From: a virus | DNA length: 33,260 nt | Direction: 5' to 3' (one strand) | Virus record (IMG/VR): IMGVR_UViG_3300025132_000015 | Location: 1 to 33,260 of that record | In this document: in pieces, positions 15,520-22,336 of the stretch | Layout of the letters: each line of letters starts with the position of its first letter | Numbering within the stretch: the first letter of the stretch is position 1 | The notes under the pieces: generated by a model | Database searches by the model: none | Seen by the model: the letters and a program-made list of their open reading frames with translations, nothing else | What the model was told of the DNA's origin: nothing | Made by a program: the position numbers and the translations under genes

Positions 15520-15683
15520 TTTTTTCCTTTCTTAATTAATTTTTGATAACATTCTTCGCAGTAAAATTTAAATTTATGATAATGAGCTGCGACATTATCA
15601 CAAAAGCTACACAACTTATGATGTATAAGTTTTTTCCAATGGTTGCTTGTACCATCTTTTTGTATTACTTTTTTTCTAGGCAT
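15516..15683 (-). CDS. Small zinc-ribbon protein
   Basis: A 55-residue protein not previously obvious because of its size. It contains C25-S-F-C28 and C42-E-E-C45, a CxxC-13-CxxC zinc ribbon, with a basic N-terminus (M-P-R-K-K) and His-rich middle (H-H-K, H-Y-H). It overlaps the upstream 56-residue ORF by 8 bases and the regulator start by 4 bases (ATGA), which supports translation. Small zinc ribbons of this kind in phages usually bind nucleic acid or host transcription proteins; no specific target can be given. Confidence 0.62.
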   Translation of the reverse strand: MPRKKVIQKDGTSNHWKKLIHHKLCSFCDNVAAHYHKFKFYCEECYQKLIKKGKK

Positions 15684-15846
15684 TTTTCTTTTCTCTTATT
15701 TCTTTTGCTTTTATGTATTCATCTTGCTCTTCAACTGTTCTCAAACTAAAACCATCTCTAATAAGTTCAAACAATTTACTTTCTACTTCAGCTTTTGTTG
15801 GTCGTGTCTTAAACTCCATTTTGTAATTTATTACATATTTACCCAT
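15676..15846 (-). CDS. Small charged protein, unknown function
   Basis: A 56-residue ORF from ATG 15846, inside the end of the helicase gene (overlap of 8 bases), to TAG 15676. It is charged and helical (K-A-E-V-E-S-K-L-F-E-L-I-R-D-G...E-E-Q-D-E-Y-I-K-A-K-E-I-R-E-K-K). A second ATG in frame ten codons later is an alternative start. No motif recognised; support comes from tight coupling with both neighbours and natural codon use. Confidence 0.5.
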   Translation of the reverse strand: MGKYVINYKMEFKTRPTKAEVESKLFELIRDGFSLRTVEEQDEYIKAKEIREKKNA

Positions 15847-17311
15847 AGCTTTTATTTAACCCTTCAAAACAACCAGTATCAAGATTCATATATACATCTA
15901 ATATTCGAGGATAACCAAGTTCCTCGTATCTAGTTTTGCATACAGTAAACATAGCTTCTGTATTTCTTGAGCCATCTTCGTTTTCAAACTTATCTCTCCA
16001 TAAACTGAATATATGGTCAGGCTTATTATTCCAATGAGCGCTACCAGCAATAGAATAGGCGCTAGGTGGTGCATTACTCATTTTTGCATCAGGTTTACTA
16101 GGGTGAGCCAGTATCATTATATGAATATCTAAATGTTTTGCTAACGAAGTTAGATAATCAAGGCTACGACCTATCCATTGAGTTTCACTACCTTTCGTAA
16201 AATCAGGCATATCTAATTTATTCCAAGGGTCAAGTATAAAAGCAGATATACCGAACCTTGCTTTCATATCGGATATTTTATCACACACCCAGTCAAAGTT
16301 AGGACTATTATTAGGGTGATTAAGAAATATAAATTGTTGTCGTATAAAATCATCAGCTTCTTGCTTTTCCTCATCAGTCATTCTCCATTCTAATTTAGTA
16401 TGATAAAATGTTCTTATATTCCTACGGACATAAGGCTTTACTCTCGTTTCACCACTAAACATACCAATCGTACAATTATATTCTTTAGCAATATTAGTCC
16501 ATAGTTGTATAGCAAAAGATGTTTTTCCGTGTCCGGGAAACCCTGTAAAAACAGAAACCATACCAGCGCCTAGCATAAATTTATCGTCCCACGCTTTTAT
16601 TTTAGGATTAAATAATTTTACTTTAGGTGGGTCTGGTATATCATCTAAACCATACACACCCTCTATAGGAAAGTCATTTAAGCCTTCATTTATTTGCCAT
16701 CTAATATCTTCCTTGCCCCAAGCAATTAACGCTTCATTAGCATCTTTTATATCTTTTGGAAAATCATAATATTTACATTTACCATACCCAAGAATACTTG
16801 CTAAATCTTGACGCAAAGCTAAACCACTTTCATCATTATCGGTAAGTAACACAAAACAATTAGCTTTATCAAGTCCTTGCTCTAAAGCATCTAATACATA
16901 TTTATATTTTCTTTGAGTTTGAGGGTCTTCAGTAGGACTAGCAACAGCGCCAGTAGGAACACTCAATATAGTATCAATAGGATAGCCACCTTCATATAGC
17001 GCTAGTGCATCAAACTCACCCTCCACAATAAATATAGTATTGTTAGCAAGGTTATTAGACTTTAATACATTATCTAAATTATAAAATCTTTGTTCGCCAC
17101 CCTTTTGTTGCTTAAAAAGTTTTTCGTGAATGGCTCTAGCTTTGTAATTTACTCTTTCGCCTTCATTATTATAGTACCCAAAAACAATACTTTCGTGCTT
17201 TTCATTACCAAACTGTGCCAGTCCACTTTCTATTTTTAAATCCGTAAGAGTTTTTTTGCTTATTTTCCTTTTCTCTGCGAACTCTATTATATTCTTCGAA
17301 ATCTCTTTCAT
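15839..17311 (-). CDS. Toprim primase-helicase (DnaB-type) lacking its zinc domain
   Basis: A 490-residue protein from ATG 17311, preceded by a strong GGAGGTG eight bases upstream (GTG 17326 lies on that site and is rejected). A Toprim region contains V-E-G-E-F-D-A-L at 96-103 and L-L-T-D-N-D-E-S-G at 155-163, with K-D-A-N-E-like K-D-I-K-D-A-N-E at 187-194. A RecA-fold helicase follows: Walker A G-F-P-G-H-G-K-T-S at 257-265 and Walker B F-I-L-D-P-W near 358-363. This matches the RNA-polymerase plus helicase parts of T7 gp4-like proteins. The zinc-binding domain is on a separate upstream ORF in another frame. Confidence 0.88.
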   Translation of the reverse strand: MKEISKNIIEFAEKRKISKKTLTDLKIESGLAQFGNEKHESIVFGYYNNEGERVNYKARAIHEKLFKQQKGGEQRFYNLDNVLKSNNLANNTIFIVEGEFDALALYEGGYPIDTILSVPTGAVASPTEDPQTQRKYKYVLDALEQGLDKANCFVLLTDNDESGLALRQDLASILGYGKCKYYDFPKDIKDANEALIAWGKEDIRWQINEGLNDFPIEGVYGLDDIPDPPKVKLFNPKIKAWDDKFMLGAGMVSVFTGFPGHGKTSFAIQLWTNIAKEYNCTIGMFSGETRVKPYVRRNIRTFYHTKLEWRMTDEEKQEADDFIRQQFIFLNHPNNSPNFDWVCDKISDMKARFGISAFILDPWNKLDMPDFTKGSETQWIGRSLDYLTSLAKHLDIHIMILAHPSKPDAKMSNAPPSAYSIAGSAHWNNKPDHIFSLWRDKFENEDGSRNTEAMFTVCKTRYEELGYPRILDVYMNLDTGCFEGLNKSYG

Positions 17312-17480
17312 AATATTCACCTCCACTTATGTTACAATGATGACAATAATAAACTACACCATCAGTTTTTTTAGTTATACTTAAACTCCTATCCCTTTTA
17401 TTTTTCCTAGTATGGCTACACTCTGGGCATTTATATTTACCAGAATAGGAAACAGATAGCAGCCACTCTCTACTAATCAT
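17205..17480 (-). CDS. Primase zinc-binding domain as a separate protein
   Basis: A 91-residue protein with C18-P-E-C21 and C46-H-H-C49 zinc ligands, R-S-L-S-I between them and C-N-I-S-G-G after, the pattern of the N-terminal zinc domain of phage primases that reads the template. It starts within the last 8 bases of the upstream HTH gene and overlaps the helicase start by 107 bases in a different frame; the helicase ribosome site is coded inside its S-G-G-E residues. The tail after residue 54 has no family pattern. It probably acts in trans, or is fused by slippage at a 7-A run (17251-17257 on the plus strand as T7). Confidence 0.78.
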   Translation of the reverse strand: MISREWLLSVSYSGKYKCPECSHTRKNKRDRSLSITKKTDGVVYYCHHCNISGGEYYERDFEEYNRVRREKENKQKNSYGFKNRKWTGTVW

Positions 17481-17703
17481 TATCTGCTACTTTCAAATGA
17501 TATTCAGCAAAATGATTTCTTTTTACTCCATTACTTTTAGATTTAGTTTCTATATCATACCCTTCTTGTCTTAAAACGTGTATGATAGCGCCTAATCTAA
17601 AACTGCCATACAAATTAAGTGCTTCTAGTGGATTTATTTTTTTGTTTTCTTCCAAATGTTTTAGCACTAATTCTTTTTGCGTTAGCTTTCTGTATTCTGT
17701 CAT
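17473..17703 (-). CDS. Winged-helix-like small DNA-binding protein
   Basis: A 76-residue protein from ATG 17703 with an excellent AGGAGGAAAATA ribosome site; a longer frame from 17763 lies within the HNH gene and is rejected. The sequence R-K-L-T-Q-K-E-L-V-L-K-H-L-E-E-N-K-K-I-N-P-L-E-A-L followed by F-R-L-G-A-I-I-H-V-L-R-Q-E-G-Y-D-I matches a common phage helix-turn-helix family that reads as 'loop length, then R-L-x-A-x-I-H-x-L-R'. Likely a regulator or replication accessory. It overlaps the end of the nuclease gene by 89 bases. Confidence 0.7.
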   Translation of the reverse strand: MTEYRKLTQKELVLKHLEENKKINPLEALNLYGSFRLGAIIHVLRQEGYDIETKSKSNGVKRNHFAEYHLKVADND

Positions 17704-18064
17704 TATTTTCCTCCTTGTTATAAGGACTAGCACTCCAAACTTTTTGAACAGTAAGAATGCCAAACCTTGAATTAAAAACTACTTCTTGAAAAAAATTATA
17801 TTCATTACCACAAAGATGTAACTCCCTATGATGCTTTTCACACAAAGGAATTACATCTTTATCACTAGCTTTCAAACCCATACCTCTTGATGAATAAAAA
17901 GGTTTGAGTAGATGGTGCGCTTGTATATTATAAAAATCACTACAAGTTGAAATATTTTTGGGCGCTATACCAACCATTTCTAAATTATCAAAATGCTTTT
18001 TGATACAACAATCCAAAGTCGTTACCCATTGTAAATGTTTTTTATTAGCATACCTAGTAGCCAT
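17615..18064 (-). CDS. HNH-fold nuclease (DUF968/YbcO-like)
   Basis: A 149-residue protein beginning on a TAATG junction with the upstream SSB-like gene. The core A-H-H-L-L-K-P-F...R-G-M-G-L-K-A-S-D-K-D-V-I-P-L-C-E-K-H-H-R-E-L-H is a zinc/HNH-type nuclease motif; G-M-G-x-K...D-x-x-x-I-P-L-C-x-x-H-H is typical of the DUF968/YbcO recombination nucleases. Cys at 19-20 and 41 may add metal ligands. The C-terminal 35 residues are basic and probably unstructured. Place next to SSB and exonuclease suggests recombination or replication-intermediate processing. Not an obvious homing enzyme, as it does not interrupt a gene. Confidence 0.72.
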   Translation of the reverse strand: MATRYANKKHLQWVTTLDCCIKKHFDNLEMVGIAPKNISTCSDFYNIQAHHLLKPFYSSRGMGLKASDKDVIPLCEKHHRELHLCGNEYNFFQEVVFNSRFGILTVQKVWSASPYNKEENNDRIQKANAKRISAKTFGRKQKNKSTRST

Positions 18065-18522
18065 TAAAAATCGCCCTCATCAAAACCCTTATGGGTAGCA
18101 ACTACACCATTAAAATAATTATCAAGTATGAACTTGAGTTTTTGATTAGGTGTCCAATCAGTTTGTCTATTAACACAACTTTGTAACACTATTAAAAAAT
18201 CTTTAGGTGTCATAGTTGGGTTTGAACTAACACCGCCATCATACACTCCATTTATTTTACTATCAGGAAAAGTTTCCTTTATCTTTTGCATATCAGCATT
18301 TACATCTTTAATAGGGTCAAACTTGTTAATCCATTTGTTTCCGTGTTGGTCAGGCGAATACTCTATATCTATCATATCGCCTTCTTGTACTTGAGCAATA
18401 CCACTTGTAGCTTTAGCAAAATACTTTACATTATCAGCAGTCGTAATTCTGTAAGACTTTCTACCATTATTATCTGCACTTGGTGGAATGGGTGCTTCAA
18501 GTTTACTTACTGTTATCTGCAT
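18064..18522 (-). CDS. Probable single-stranded DNA-binding protein
   Basis: A 152-residue protein with an AAAAGGAG ribosome site. Residues 20-75 form alternating strands compatible with an OB fold (S-Y-R-I-T-T-A-D-N-V-K-Y-F-A-K...G-D-M-I-D-I-E-Y-S-P...K-W-I-N-K). The protein ends G-F-D-E-G-D-F, an acidic tail with terminal Phe like the partner-binding tails of bacterial SSB and T7 gp2.5. Neighbours are exonuclease and HNH nuclease. No single diagnostic motif exists, so the call combines tail, fold pattern and context. Confidence 0.55.
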   Translation of the reverse strand: MQITVSKLEAPIPPSADNNGRKSYRITTADNVKYFAKATSGIAQVQEGDMIDIEYSPDQHGNKWINKFDPIKDVNADMQKIKETFPDSKINGVYDGGVSSNPTMTPKDFLIVLQSCVNRQTDWTPNQKLKFILDNYFNGVVATHKGFDEGDF

Positions 18523-18589
18523 ATTTATCTCCTTTTAGGGTGGCATTGAATAAAGGGCAAGGAGCTACTCTAAACCCTATCAATGCCAT
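18503..18589 (-). CDS. Possible 28-residue leader peptide before the SSB-like gene
   Basis: ATG 18589 to TAA 18503 codes for 28 residues (M-A-L-I-G-F-R-V-A-P-C-P-L-F...) and overlaps the first codons of the SSB-like gene by 20 bases. AAAGGAGCT, the same leader block seen before four other leftward genes, lies 10 bases upstream. Translation would run through the stem-loop at 18541-18588, so it could be a coupling or attenuation leader. Evidence is limited to the ribosome site and position. Confidence 0.3.
   Translation of the reverse strand: MALIGFRVAPCPLFNATLKGDKYADNSK
18541..18588 (-). promoter_or_regulatory. Stem-loop in the leader of the SSB-like gene
   Basis: TGGCATTGA (18541-18549) pairs perfectly with TCAATGCCA (18580-18588), with an inner AGGG/CCCT pairing (18554-18557 with 18575-18578). 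On the leftward RNA the hairpin ends only a few bases before the AAAAGGAG ribosome site of the SSB-like gene. It may tune translation or be the binding site of a regulator; autoregulation by ssDNA-binding proteins is known in other phages. The structure is seen, its role is inferred. Confidence 0.45.
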
Positions 18590-18605
18590 ATTAATAAAAG
18601 CTCCT

Positions 18606-19394
18606 TTAATCATCATTTTTAGCTTTTAAAAAATGATGTATTTGCAAGTAATTTTTCCATACTTCCAAATCTCTTACATAGCTATCAACATCATAAAGAT
18701 ACTCTTTAATTTCTTTAGTATCTTTATCTATAGCTACAATTAATCTATTGAATGGCTCTCTACCTAGTTCATTACAAAGTGCATACATATATCCACATAG
18801 TTGAATGCGCCATTTAGTTCCTACAGATTTTTTAGTGACTGTTTTCCAATCTATTATACACTCACCATATTTTGCGTGGTCTATCCAGCAATCAAACTGT
18901 CCAGCATAGGGCAAAATACTATTATCATAAACTAAATATTCTACAGCGTGTACTTTTCTAACACTTTTATTTAGATATTCATAAAGCGCATATTGCATTA
19001 AGCGTATTTGATTATCTTTTTCATCGTGCCCTTTATGATAACCAGTTTCTGACATAGTACCTTTTAAAAAATTTTCACAAAAACTATGAATAATTGTTCC
19101 TATCACTTTTTGGTCATTCCATTTTTTTTCTGCTAGTTTTTTTATTTCAAATAACTTTTCTTGCAAGTCTGTAAGGTCATTTACTCTTAACAAACCAGAG
19201 TTAGGCAACTCCTCCACCAAAGTTTCTAAATAATTTTTACGACCAGCCAAAGCGCCTATGGTAAAACCATCATCACCTTGAACAATACCACTCACGCTTG
19301 ATGGTGATATTTTTTTACCATCATCATTAACATAATATCTATGATTACCAGCGCTAAATTTTATTTCTATATTATTAAATTTTCTAATCTTCAT
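18606..19394 (-). CDS. PD-(D/E)xK exonuclease (RecB/lambda-exo-like)
   Basis: A 262-residue protein. Motifs appear in order: G-x-x-x-H (G-T-I-I-H, His103), a metal-binding Asp in A-G-Q-F-D168-C-W-I-D, the core I-I-D182-W-K184-T and R-I-Q198-L-C-G-Y-M-Y. This is the catalytic set of the RecB/lambda exonuclease branch of PD-(D/E)xK nucleases, which resect DNA ends for recombination or replication. Ribosome site CGAGG lies upstream. No recognisable annealing protein (Beta/Erf/RecT) is seen; the SSB-like neighbour may take part. Confidence 0.85.
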   Translation of the reverse strand: MKIRKFNNIEIKFSAGNHRYYVNDDGKKISPSSVSGIVQGDDGFTIGALAGRKNYLETLVEELPNSGLLRVNDLTDLQEKLFEIKKLAEKKWNDQKVIGTIIHSFCENFLKGTMSETGYHKGHDEKDNQIRLMQYALYEYLNKSVRKVHAVEYLVYDNSILPYAGQFDCWIDHAKYGECIIDWKTVTKKSVGTKWRIQLCGYMYALCNELGREPFNRLIVAIDKDTKEIKEYLYDVDSYVRDLEVWKNYLQIHHFLKAKNDD

Positions 19395-19539
19395 TTTTTT
19401 TACCTCGTTTAAAATAGTTAAGAGTAAGAATCGGTAGCAGCTTCATCTTTTTTTTATCAGCTTTTACTAAAACTGCTCTGGATAATAAGTTGACTTTGCC
19501 TTCTTTTTTAGTTTCAAATTTTATTATTTTTTTAGTCAT
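19384..19539 (-). CDS. Small basic protein, unknown function
   Basis: A 51-residue Lys-rich ORF from ATG 19539 to TAG 19384, overlapping the exonuclease start by 11 bases. Sequence pattern: M-T-K-K-I-I-K-F-E-T-K-K-E-G-K-V-N-L-L-S-R then a Lys-rich helix and F-K-R-G-K-K-N-E-D. No domain recognised. Coupling with the nuclease gene and uniform codon use suggest it is real; an accessory role near DNA is possible but unproven. Confidence 0.5.
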   Translation of the reverse strand: MTKKIIKFETKKEGKVNLLSRAVLVKADKKKMKLLPILTLNYFKRGKKNED

Positions 19540-19546
19540 TACACTC

Positions 19547-19618
19547 TCACATACTTATTAAATAAAGGTAGCAGTATAACAGCATCAATGAGCCATATAC
19601 TGCTACAAGAACATACAT
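19547..19618 (-). CDS. Candidate 23-residue single-pass membrane peptide
   Basis: ATG 19618 overlaps the stop of the 54-residue ORF (TGATG) and the frame ends TGA at 19547, eight bases before the next start. Nearly the whole peptide is one hydrophobic segment (M-Y-V-L-V-A-V-Y-G-S-L-M-L-L-Y-C-Y-L-Y-L). Tight placement in a translationally coupled row supports it; shortness makes it uncertain. Tiny membrane peptides of phages can modify host envelope proteins. Confidence 0.38.
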   Translation of the reverse strand: MYVLVAVYGSLMLLYCYLYLISM

Positions 19619-19782
19619 CACTTTAGCGCCTTAAATTCGTTTATCGCTTTTGAAGGCGATAATATTTCTCGTATTTGTTGAACACCATTTTTTAAAGTAA
19701 TTAATTTATACATAAATAAATCCGTATCAAAAATTAATTTAGCATAACCACCATTAATATTTTTAATATCTAGTTCTGGCAT
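19618..19782 (-). CDS. Small early protein, unknown function
   Basis: A 54-residue ORF from ATG 19782, four bases after the stop of the upstream 86-residue gene, to TGA 19618. It reads as a compact alpha/beta protein (A-K-L-I-F-D-T-D-L-F-M-Y-K-L-I-T-L-K-N-G-V-Q-Q-I-R-E-I-L). It is coupled to the downstream membrane peptide by TGATG. No known family recognised. Confidence 0.5.
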   Translation of the reverse strand: MPELDIKNINGGYAKLIFDTDLFMYKLITLKNGVQQIREILSPSKAINEFKALK

Positions 19783-19786
19783 TTTT

Positions 19787-20047
19787 TTACTCTGCATTAG
19801 CTTTCTCCCTTTCTAAATCAGCTTGTTGATTCCAATATCTATCTTCTTCTTCTACATAGTTTATCAAATTATCAATAATTTTTTTCATAGAATCATTAGC
19901 TTGATTATTAATTCTCAATAAGTCAATTCTCTTTTCTATTGGGTAAGGTTTATCATCATTGATAATATCGTTTCGTTGTTTAGCTATAGCAACATAATCT
20001 TTTAGTTGGTCTATAACTTTTATTAATTCATTAGTTGTTAAACTCAT
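19787..20047 (-). CDS. Early helical protein, unknown function
   Basis: An 86-residue, highly charged helical protein (T-N-E-L-I-K-V-I-D-Q-L-K-D-Y-V...M-K-K-I-I-D-N-L-I-N-Y-V-E-E-E-D) likely to form a coiled coil. It is preceded by AAAAAGGAGCT, the same leader found before three promoter-proximal early genes, but the operator palindrome is absent here. Nothing in the sequence indicates a catalytic role. Probably a small host-takeover or replication accessory protein, as its neighbours are. Confidence 0.58.
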   Translation of the reverse strand: MSLTTNELIKVIDQLKDYVAIAKQRNDIINDDKPYPIEKRIDLLRINNQANDSMKKIIDNLINYVEEEDRYWNQQADLEREKANAE

Positions 20048-20060
20048 ATTAAGCTCCTTT

Positions 20061-20258
20061 TTAGTTAAAAAATATTGTCCAAAATTCTTCTCTATCCATT
20101 TTTAATTCACTAGCCATATCATCAGCTTGAATATAAATAGCAGAAAACCTTTCGTCATCATCAGGAACACGATTGATGAGCCAATTATGCTCATCAACCA
20201 TACTCTCAATAATTTCTTGTTGTATTGGGGTAAGATTATATTGTGAATAAATAGACAT
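20061..20258 (-). CDS. Small acidic early protein, unknown function
   Basis: A 65-residue acidic protein starting on a TAATG junction (20258). It contains L-T-P-I-Q-Q-E-I-I-E-S-M-V-D-E-H-N-W-L-I and a late E-L-K-M-D-R-E-E-F-W-T-I-F-F ending. Strong negative charge and an aromatic end are features of small phage proteins that mimic DNA or bind host factors, but this is only a composition-based thought. No family recognised. Confidence 0.55.
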   Translation of the reverse strand: MSIYSQYNLTPIQQEIIESMVDEHNWLINRVPDDDERFSAIYIQADDMASELKMDREEFWTIFFN

Positions 20259-20551
20259 TAAGCGCTCTCCTTATATAAAGAGTTATTAGTATAATACGCA
20301 ACATCTTTTCTATAATCTTTAAGCCTGTTTCGTATATCAGCTATTTCAATATTTATACTTTTCAAATCCCATTCACTTATTTGAATAAATTTATACAATG
20401 GAAGTTTTAGTAAATTAATAAAATAAGCAAGTGCATTTTTTTCTACTTGTATTTTATTTTTATATATTTGAATTTTGATTTTTCCTTCTTCAACTGGATT
20501 AACACCAGTATTATCAAAATAGGTTTTTTGTTTTTTAGTAAGTTTTTTCAT
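20258..20551 (-). CDS. Early Lys-rich helical protein, unknown function
   Basis: A 97-residue basic protein beginning M-K-K-L-T-K-K-Q-K-T-Y-F and continuing in helical, Ile/Lys-rich sequence (I-K-I-Q-I-Y-K-N-K-I-Q-V-E-K-N). It is the first gene of the transcript from the double-operator promoter at 20584-20629, with ribosome site AAAAGGAGCT. No domain or motif recognised. First position after a regulated promoter suggests an early role. Confidence 0.58.
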   Translation of the reverse strand: MKKLTKKQKTYFDNTGVNPVEEGKIKIQIYKNKIQVEKNALAYFINLLKLPLYKFIQISEWDLKSINIEIADIRNRLKDYRKDVAYYTNNSLYKESA

Positions 20552-20583
20552 TTTAGCTCCTTTTTTTTATTATAATTAAGATT

Positions 20584-20629
20584 ATCATATATTTTACATT
20601 AAGTAAAGACTATATTTACTATCTGTAAA
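20584..20629 (-). promoter_or_regulatory. Leftward promoter with two operator palindromes
   Basis: On the minus strand a TATGAT -10 element lies at 20589-20584, 33 bases before the ATG of the 97-residue gene. Two copies of TTTAC-N5-GTAAA precede it: 20593-20607 (N5 = ATTAA on the plus strand) and 20615-20629 (TATCT), centres 22 bp apart. The nearer one ends 3 bp from the -10, where a bound protein would block RNA polymerase. The same arrangement occurs at 21171 and 22551. No good -35 is present. Confidence 0.65.
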
Positions 20630-20630
20630 A

Positions 20631-21146
20631 TTAATTAAAACTCCTAGTTGTAGCGCCTTTGCTCCAGGTTTTTATAAAACTAGGCATATTATTTAGCTTT
20701 TTCCAAGTGGCTATGCCTGATTTATATTTAGCATAATAGTAATATGTTTGATATGCTAGCACGCTACAGTCATTTTTATAGTCATCAGGCATACATTGAG
20801 GGTGTTTTAGCTTGAGTAAATTTTTACTACTATGATATACAGGGTGATGTGATACAGCAGTAATAACCTTTTGACAGCTATGAACCTTGCCGTATCGTTT
20901 AGTGTACTCTGAACACAGCGCTAATGCGTGGATATATAGCCAATCATAGTGAGCTGCGTCATCACCAGCCCATAAAGTACAAGGGTGTTTTTTAAATGCT
21001 TCCTTATAAGGCACATTATGTAAGTCAAACCTATGCCAAACGCTACATAACATTTGAGCAGATTCTAACGGCATTTTTACAATATGCTTATCGCACATCA
21101 TTTTAGCTGCTTTGACAGGGTCATTATTTAATACAAAAATATTCAT
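20631..21146 (-). CDS. Conserved phage protein with His/Cys-rich core, unknown function
   Basis: A 171-residue protein starting M-N-I-F-V-L-N-N-D-P-V-K-A-A-K-M-M-C-D-K-H-I-V-K-M with later H-P-C-T-L-W, Y-D-W-L, L-C-S-E-Y-T-K-R-Y-G-K-V-H and Y-H-S-S-K-N. This is a recurrent phage family ('D-x-D-P-x-x-A-A-x-x-x-x-D-K-H-x-V-K-M'); it is sometimes labelled as pyrimidine-dimer glycosylase-like, which I cannot confirm because the DenV active-site N-terminus is absent. Clustered His and Cys could bind a metal. It has its own operator-controlled promoter at 21171-21201. Confidence 0.68.
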   Translation of the reverse strand: MNIFVLNNDPVKAAKMMCDKHIVKMPLESAQMLCSVWHRFDLHNVPYKEAFKKHPCTLWAGDDAAHYDWLYIHALALCSEYTKRYGKVHSCQKVITAVSHHPVYHSSKNLLKLKHPQCMPDDYKNDCSVLAYQTYYYYAKYKSGIATWKKLNNMPSFIKTWSKGATTRSFN

Positions 21147-21170
21147 ATATAGCTCCTTTTGTTATAGACT

Positions 21171-21201
21171 ATCATACCTTTTACTATTAGTAAAGAGTAA
21201 A
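21171..21201 (-). promoter_or_regulatory. Leftward promoter with operator palindrome
   Basis: TATGAT at 21176-21171 (minus strand) is followed by the leader AAAAGGAGCT and the ATG at 21146. The 15-bp perfect palindrome TTTACTATTAGTAAA (21180-21194, three-base centre) ends 3 bp upstream of the -10, and an extra half site AGTAAA lies at 21196-21201. Architecture matches the promoters at 20584 and 22551. It separates the ArdC transcript from the downstream early genes. Confidence 0.65.
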
Positions 21202-21216
21202 TGTAGGAAGTAGCAA

Positions 21217-22125
21217 TCAAGCCACTTCCTTTTTAGCGCTAGGTTGTAAGTTATTTAAAAACTCTATAGCTTGACTGCTTTTACTGAAAGCTGAAAATAT
21301 TGCTCTAGGATTATTTTTAATAACCTCTTTCCAATGATTGAGATATTTAGCGTGGTCAGGTCGAGGACTTTTGCTAACACCTAGCATAACACATAACATA
21401 GCTGAACCAGTTTCAGCTACTAACTCTTCCATAGCATATTCTTTAGAGCCGAATGATTTACTAAAATCTCTTTTACATCTATCTTTATGCCCAGTCCAAT
21501 GAACCAGCTCGTGCAATAAAGTGCTATAATAATTTTCACTTGCCTTTGCAGTTTTCGTATCTTTGAACTGCGCTTTACTAGGCATATTAATATAATCTAA
21601 TACAGGAGAATAACAGGCTCGGTTACCACCTATTTGAATTACAGCTTTAGTATTTGCAATATACTGCTCGGCACGTTTGACGCTTTTAACTTTGTTGATT
21701 ATTTTTTTAGGCTTTGGTAATTTTATACCATCAACTTGCGCTACATTAAATACATTCCATACTTTCAAAAACCAGCGTGATTTAATTTCAGGGTCGCCAT
21801 TTTCATCTACATTATTTTTATCTTCAAACCTTTTAAGCTCCCAATAAAATACTCTGGTAGACTTTTCACCTTTTTTTACAGTAGCGCCTAATTTACTCCA
21901 CTGCTTATAGGTCGCCCAAGCATTATTCGTGTAGCCTTTATAGTGACACGCTAATGATAGCCATAAAATATTGAACCCAGTATATTCTTTTTGGGTAGCG
22001 TGATTTATAGGATAGCTCTTAGCCATCATATCACGCCAAGGTTTATCCCAATCGCTACCATATTTTTCCATATCAGCAAGTATGGTAGCAGAAACTTCTT
22101 TTATTATATTAGTAGTATATGACAT
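21217..22125 (-). CDS. ArdC-like antirestriction protein (ssDNA-binding plus zincin domain)
   Basis: A 302-residue protein. Residues 1-135 match the ArdC/TraC N-terminal ssDNA-binding domain (P-W-R-D, N-x-x-T-Q-K-E-Y-T-G-F-N, T-Y-K-Q-W-S-K-L-G-A-T-V-K-K-G-E-K-S-T-R-V). Residues 150-300 are a zinc metallopeptidase-like domain with H205-E-L-V-H209 (in L-L-H-E-L-V-H-W-T-G-H) and a downstream acidic E-E-L-V-A-E at 233-238. Members protect incoming DNA against restriction. It is third in the first early transcript, fitting a role at genome entry, and the peptidase residues look intact. Confidence 0.87.
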   Translation of the reverse strand: MSYTTNIIKEVSATILADMEKYGSDWDKPWRDMMAKSYPINHATQKEYTGFNILWLSLACHYKGYTNNAWATYKQWSKLGATVKKGEKSTRVFYWELKRFEDKNNVDENGDPEIKSRWFLKVWNVFNVAQVDGIKLPKPKKIINKVKSVKRAEQYIANTKAVIQIGGNRACYSPVLDYINMPSKAQFKDTKTAKASENYYSTLLHELVHWTGHKDRCKRDFSKSFGSKEYAMEELVAETGSAMLCVMLGVSKSPRPDHAKYLNHWKEVIKNNPRAIFSAFSKSSQAIEFLNNLQPSAKKEVA

Positions 22126-22334
22126 TATACCTCCTCATCATTATAAGGTTGCTCAAAAATATCTGGATTATATTTAGCTTTTACTTCGTCATAACAATAA
22201 TCACAAACATTACCACAAGAATAACCATTAGCATCTTTCAGTTTGAATACATAATCGCCTTTATGGATATTCCTTGAAGGTTCACATTTTTCGATAACAT
22301 TACCTTGCCAGTCGTATTTATTTTCAGTACACAT
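22125..22334 (-). CDS. Small Cys-rich zinc-binding protein
   Basis: A 69-residue protein with Cys at positions 2 and 17 and the cluster C-G-N-V-C-D-Y-C near 40-47, likely holding one zinc. Ribosome site AAGGAGATATAATT precedes it, and its stop shares a base with the ArdC start (TAATG). No defined family. Its pairing with ArdC could mean a shared host-defence role, but that is context only. Confidence 0.6.
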   Translation of the reverse strand: MCTENKYDWQGNVIEKCEPSRNIHKGDYVFKLKDANGYSCGNVCDYCYDEVKAKYNPDIFEQPYNDEEV

Positions 22335-22336
22335 AA

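Noticed and set aside
15543-15933. Plus-strand frames in the leftward block
   Set aside because: Phe/Leu-rich shadows opposite the zinc-ribbon and small charged ORFs and the helicase end, which have better starts and couplings.
17251-17257. Classic -1 frameshift heptamer A-AAA-AAC in the primase zinc gene
   Set aside because: A -1 shift leads to a stop within a few codons; only a +1 shift or loss of one A would join the helicase frame, so the dnaX-type mechanism does not fit.
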